This document shows positions 4,293 through 6,260 of a DNA stretch of 6,260 bases, piece after piece. The notes beneath the pieces are model-generated. The model was given only the letters and a program-made list of their open reading frames with translations, ran no database searches and had not been told where the DNA came from. Both the position numbers and the translations under genes were made by a program. Origin of the DNA: Oscillospiraceae bacterium (GTDB taxonomy: Bacteria > Bacillota > Clostridia > Oscillospirales > Oscillospiraceae); contig JAIEFH010000150.1 of NCBI GenBank assembly GCA_029067025.1, forward strand, positions 1 to 6,260, in the 5' to 3' direction. How positions within the stretch are numbered: the stretch's first letter is position 1; the number at the start of each line of letters is the position of its first letter.

Positions 4293-4313
4293 TCCGTGTT
4301 ATGAGGCAGAAGC

Positions 4314-5105
4314 TCAGTCCAATTTCCCCAGCCGGTCCAGCACCGTCAGCGTCCGGCACAGATCCTCGGATACGTTCAGCACGCCGCTTCCCGAGCCGCT
4401 GAACGCGCCCTTGTCCACCGCCTTCTGTACGGCGGCCTTGTACCACGCGGGCACATCCGCCAGCGTCTTGTAATAGGTCATATCGTCGTCCTCCTCGCTT
4501 TTGCCATTCATGATCCGAACTACCTCGGCCCGGAAATCGTTCATGTCATACCCAAACCGGGGAAACCAGTTGTACACGTCCCCATGGTTGCTGGCGATCC
4601 CCCTGCGATAGCCGTCCTGGTGGCAGATCACCACTCCGTCCGCCATCGGGTTCAGGCCGTATTTCGTGCACAGCATGGCGGTCAGCTCCGCGGCGGTTCG
4701 GTACGCCTGGGCGAAGTATACCGGGTCGGTGAGGCCGTCTTCGCACATTTCAAAAGAAATGTGCGAATCATTAGCGCTCTTGCCGCTGGTGCCGGTGCCC
4801 GCGTGCCAGCCCCGGTGGTTCCAGGGCAGCGTCTGCACCGCCGCCACCGAGCCGTCCGCCAGCTTGCCCACAAAGCCGTGGACGCAGGCGTTGGTTCCAG
4901 GGCGGTTCCAGTCGTTGCCGTTGGTGTTTTTCCCAAGCTGGGCCAGCAGCTCTGCCTTGCCGGGGGTGGATGCCGCCGGCTGCACGTACCGGCGCAGATT
5001 GGGGTTGTTGGCCCCGGTGGAGTGGACCATCACCCCCTTGGGGGTAATTGTGCGCTTTGCTTTATAGCAGTCGTTCTCTGTGAGGACGCACGTCAATAGC
5101 TTCAT
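4314..5105 (-). CDS. N-acetylmuramoyl-L-alanine amidase (amidase_2 type, phage-like endolysin)
   Basis: A 263-residue zinc amidase that would cut the amide bond between N-acetylmuramic acid and the stem peptide of peptidoglycan. The catalytic domain spans about residues 5-200. Features are GVMVHSTGANNPN (24-36, zinc ligand His28), WHAGTGTSGKSANDSHISFEM in two parts at about 100-120, VICHQDGYRRGIASNHGD (159-176, zinc ligands His162 and His174/Asp176) and YNWFPRFG. A linker GKSEEDDD (201-208) leads to a C-terminal module (209-263) starting MTYYKTLADVPAWYKAAV and ending LNVSEDLCRTLTVLDRLGKLD, which is common on clostridial phage endolysins and may help wall binding. No signal peptide is visible, consistent with release through a holin. 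The start codon overlaps the stop of the holin-like gene by ATGA, so the two are translationally coupled. Confidence 0.9.
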   Translation of the reverse strand: MKLLTCVLTENDCYKAKRTITPKGVMVHSTGANNPNLRRYVQPAASTPGKAELLAQLGKNTNGNDWNRPGTNACVHGFVGKLADGSVAAVQTLPWNHRGWHAGTGTSGKSANDSHISFEMCEDGLTDPVYFAQAYRTAAELTAMLCTKYGLNPMADGVVICHQDGYRRGIASNHGDVYNWFPRFGYDMNDFRAEVVRIMNGKSEEDDDMTYYKTLADVPAWYKAAVQKAVDKGAFSGSGSGVLNVSEDLCRTLTVLDRLGKLD

Positions 5106-5305
5106 GCCGCGTCACTTCCCTTCTGTGCCGTCCGCTCCAGCTGGGTGCCGAAGTAGAAGGCGATGATAACGGTGTACACCGTCATGAAATCCTGGTTGAC
5201 CTCGCCCCGCAGCGCCATGACGGCGAATACTCCTGTCAGGATCAGCGTAATCAGCGATTTGACGCAGAGCAGCCGGGTCAGCCGGTTGGCCAATACCTCT
5301 TTCAT
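5102..5305 (-). CDS. Small holin-like membrane protein
   Basis: A 67-residue protein with a short basic N-terminus (MKEVLANRLTRLL). Two hydrophobic stretches follow: about 15-32 (CVKSLITLILTGVFAVMA) and about 40-54 (DFMTVYTVIIAFYFG). The tail is charged and hydrophilic (TQLERTAQKGSDAA). The size, two-helix plan and position directly before an endolysin match small phage holins or holin-like proteins that let the amidase cross the membrane. ATG 5305 is chosen because GAGGAG lies 6 nt upstream; the open frame extends 20 codons further without family character. The role is inferred mainly from context; a non-lytic membrane protein cannot be excluded. Confidence 0.75.
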   Translation of the reverse strand: MKEVLANRLTRLLCVKSLITLILTGVFAVMALRGEVNQDFMTVYTVIIAFYFGTQLERTAQKGSDAA

Positions 5306-5340
5306 GGAATGCTCCTCTCCGCTCAATAGAGTTTGGGCAG

Positions 5341-5361
5341 GGGGCTCCGGCGCGGAGCCCC
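5341..5361. repeat. Perfect inverted repeat in the holin-gene leader
   Basis: GGGGCTCC (5341-5348) and GGAGCCCC (5354-5361) form an 8-bp stem with a 5-nt loop about 35 nt before the holin-like start. No T-run follows on the minus strand. It could be an mRNA-stabilising or regulatory hairpin. Confidence 0.45.
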
Positions 5362-5403
5362 TCAAGCAAAACTATGCGGCCCGAACGCCGCTCATGCGTG
5401 TCC

Positions 5404-5428
5404 GGCGGCCGCGGCCGCCAAATTTTTT
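5404..5428 (+). terminator. GC palindrome followed by T-run, plus-strand terminator-like
   Basis: GGCGGCCGCGGCCGCC (5404-5419) is a perfect 16-bp palindrome followed on the plus strand by AAATTTTTT (5420-5428). No plus-strand gene ends nearby. It would stop antisense transcription arriving through the lysis genes before the hpf promoter, or be a leader hairpin of the minus-strand transcript. The loop is tight, so its efficiency is uncertain. The rest of the 5306-5535 intergenic space holds the hpf promoter and no visible gene; I see no good minus-strand promoter for the holin-like gene. Confidence 0.4.
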
Positions 5429-5460
5429 GACTTGAGGAGTAAAAAGATACAAAAAAGGAA

Positions 5461-5490
5461 TTGCCTATTTGCATACAATTGTGCTATAAT
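5461..5490 (+). promoter_or_regulatory. Sigma-A promoter of hpf
   Basis: TTGCCT (5461-5466, 4/6) and a perfect TATAAT (5485-5490) are separated by 18 nt. The spacer contains the 8-bp palindrome ACAATTGT (5475-5482). The expected start near 5497 gives a 40-nt leader with a small GGGGC/GCCCC hairpin (5500-5514) ahead of the AAAGGAG ribosome-binding site. Confidence 0.7.
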
Positions 5491-5535
5491 ACAAATACAG
5501 GGGCGCACCGCCCCCAACCGAAAGGAGCTGAGCAC

Positions 5536-6084
5536 ATGAAGTTTACGTTCACAGACAAAAAGGTCAACCTGCCCAAGTCCGTCCACAACTACGCGGAGAA
5601 GAAGGTAGGCAAGCTGGACCGTTACTTCAAGACCGAGGCGGAGGCCAAGCTGGTCTTTTCTGTGGAAAAAGACCGGAACAAGGTGGAGCTGACCATCCGT
5701 TCCGGCAGCACCATCCTCCGGGTGGCGGAGAGCACGTCGGATATGTTTGCCTCCATTGACGCGGCGGTCACCTCCATGGAGCGCCAGCTGCGCAAGCACA
5801 AGACGCGTTTGGAGAAGCGCCTGCGCCAGGGCGCGTTTGCCCCACAGCCCGGGGCGGCGGCAGAGGAGGAGACCTCCTTCGTGCCCGAGCCGGAGGAGGG
5901 CGAGTACCAGGTGGTGCGCACCAAGAAGTTCCCCCTCAAGCCCATGACGGTGGATGAGGCCATCCTGCAAATGGATCTGCTGGGCCACAACTTCTTCGCC
6001 TTCAAGGACGAGGACGGCGGCGCCTTCGCCGTGGTCTACCGCCGCAACGACGGCGGCTACGGCCTCATCGAGGACGAGGGCTGA
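5536..6084 (+). CDS. hpf: Ribosome hibernation-promoting factor, long form
   Basis: A 182-residue protein of the long HPF class, which binds the 30S decoding region and dimerises ribosomes into inactive 100S particles in stationary phase or stress. The N-terminal HPF/RaiA domain covers about 1-97: MKFTFTDKKVNLPKSVHNYAEKKVGKLDRYF, in two helices and strands, then KVELTIRSGSTILRV and DMFASIDAAVTSMERQLRKHKTR. An acidic, proline-rich linker follows (about 100-123). The C-terminal dimerisation domain spans 124-182, with VVRTKKFPLKPMTVDEAILQ, MDLLGHNFFAFKDE and AVVYRRNDGGYGLIE. ATG 5536 has AAAGGAG 8 nt upstream (5521-5527). It has its own promoter and a strong hairpin downstream, so it is probably monocistronic. 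All domains are intact. Confidence 0.96.
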   Translation: MKFTFTDKKVNLPKSVHNYAEKKVGKLDRYFKTEAEAKLVFSVEKDRNKVELTIRSGSTILRVAESTSDMFASIDAAVTSMERQLRKHKTRLEKRLRQGAFAPQPGAAAEEETSFVPEPEEGEYQVVRTKKFPLKPMTVDEAILQMDLLGHNFFAFKDEDGGAFAVVYRRNDGGYGLIEDEG

Positions 6085-6112
6085 CGGGCTTTTCGTGATA
6101 TAGACAGATAGG

Positions 6113-6149
6113 CGGCGGGCGGCAAGAAAATTTCTCTTGCCGCCCGCCG
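6113..6149 (+). terminator. Long perfect hairpin after hpf, probable terminator
   Basis: A 15-bp perfect stem pairs 6113-6127 with 6135-6149 (arm ends GGCGGCAAGA / TCTTGCCGCC) across a 7-nt loop AAATTTC, 28 nt after the hpf stop. Only a weak T-rich stretch follows (GCGCTTGTGTG). The remaining 6151-6260 shows no gene, RNA or promoter I can support. Confidence 0.65.
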
Positions 6150-6260
6150 TGCGCTTGTGTGGGGCCGGGCTGAATGATCCGCCGCAACCTGCGGGTGCGT
6201 GATGGGGCCAAAACGCACGTTGGGAGCTGTAGACCGAAGTGGGTTTGGATGAGATAATGG

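Noticed and set aside
4084..5305. RHH protein as antitoxin with the holin-like gene as its toxin
   Set aside because: The two genes are convergent and separated by the amidase and a terminator, unlike toxin-antitoxin operons; the holin-endolysin reading is simpler.

Overview
The window looks like chromosomal DNA of an endospore-forming, GC-rich member of the Clostridia, probably of the Oscillospirales type. This rests on inference from three things. There is a yabP-yabQ-divIC-yabR sporulation/division cluster with strong Shine-Dalgarno sites. There is a long-form hibernation factor (hpf) of the Firmicutes type. There is an exact 16-bp Spo0J/ParB parS site. The parS site and the yab cluster both suggest the origin-proximal part of the chromosome.

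Layout. From about 3740 down to 1, everything lies on the minus strand. A sigma-A promoter (3711-3739) drives a 22-codon leader peptide with six tyrosine codons in nine consecutive positions. A terminator-like hairpin follows, then aroF (DAHP synthase) and tyrA (prephenate dehydrogenase), with parS in the gap between them. This is a compact tyrosine-biosynthesis operon that appears to be controlled by tyrosine-codon attenuation. Next comes a promoter that reads into a wrecked Nudix-hydrolase remnant (1344-1478), then a possible sigma-E promoter, then yabP, yabQ, divIC and yabR (which runs off the left edge). YabP and YabQ are sporulation proteins, DivIC is the septum protein and YabR is an S1-domain RNA-binding protein. 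The yabQ frame has no stop before divIC and runs about 200 nt into it out of phase, just after a stretch of A/T homopolymers.

Between 3835 and 5305 lies an accessory-looking module. A small ribbon-helix-helix DNA-binding protein (plus strand, 4084-4278) sits behind a cluster of TACTRTCGA-type repeats. The first repeat fills the spacer of a divergent minus-strand promoter with a perfect TATAAT. That promoter leads into a gene-less, hairpin-rich segment ending in an intrinsic terminator (about 3963-3837), which is best read as an uncharacterised small RNA controlled by the RHH protein. Facing the RHH gene across a shared terminator hairpin is a phage-type lysis pair: a 67-residue membrane protein (holin-like) overlapping an amidase_2 endolysin by ATGA.

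The right end carries hpf (ribosome hibernation) on the plus strand, with its own promoter and a long perfect hairpin after it. The last 110 bases show nothing I can name. No tRNA, rRNA, CRISPR array or insertion sequence is visible.
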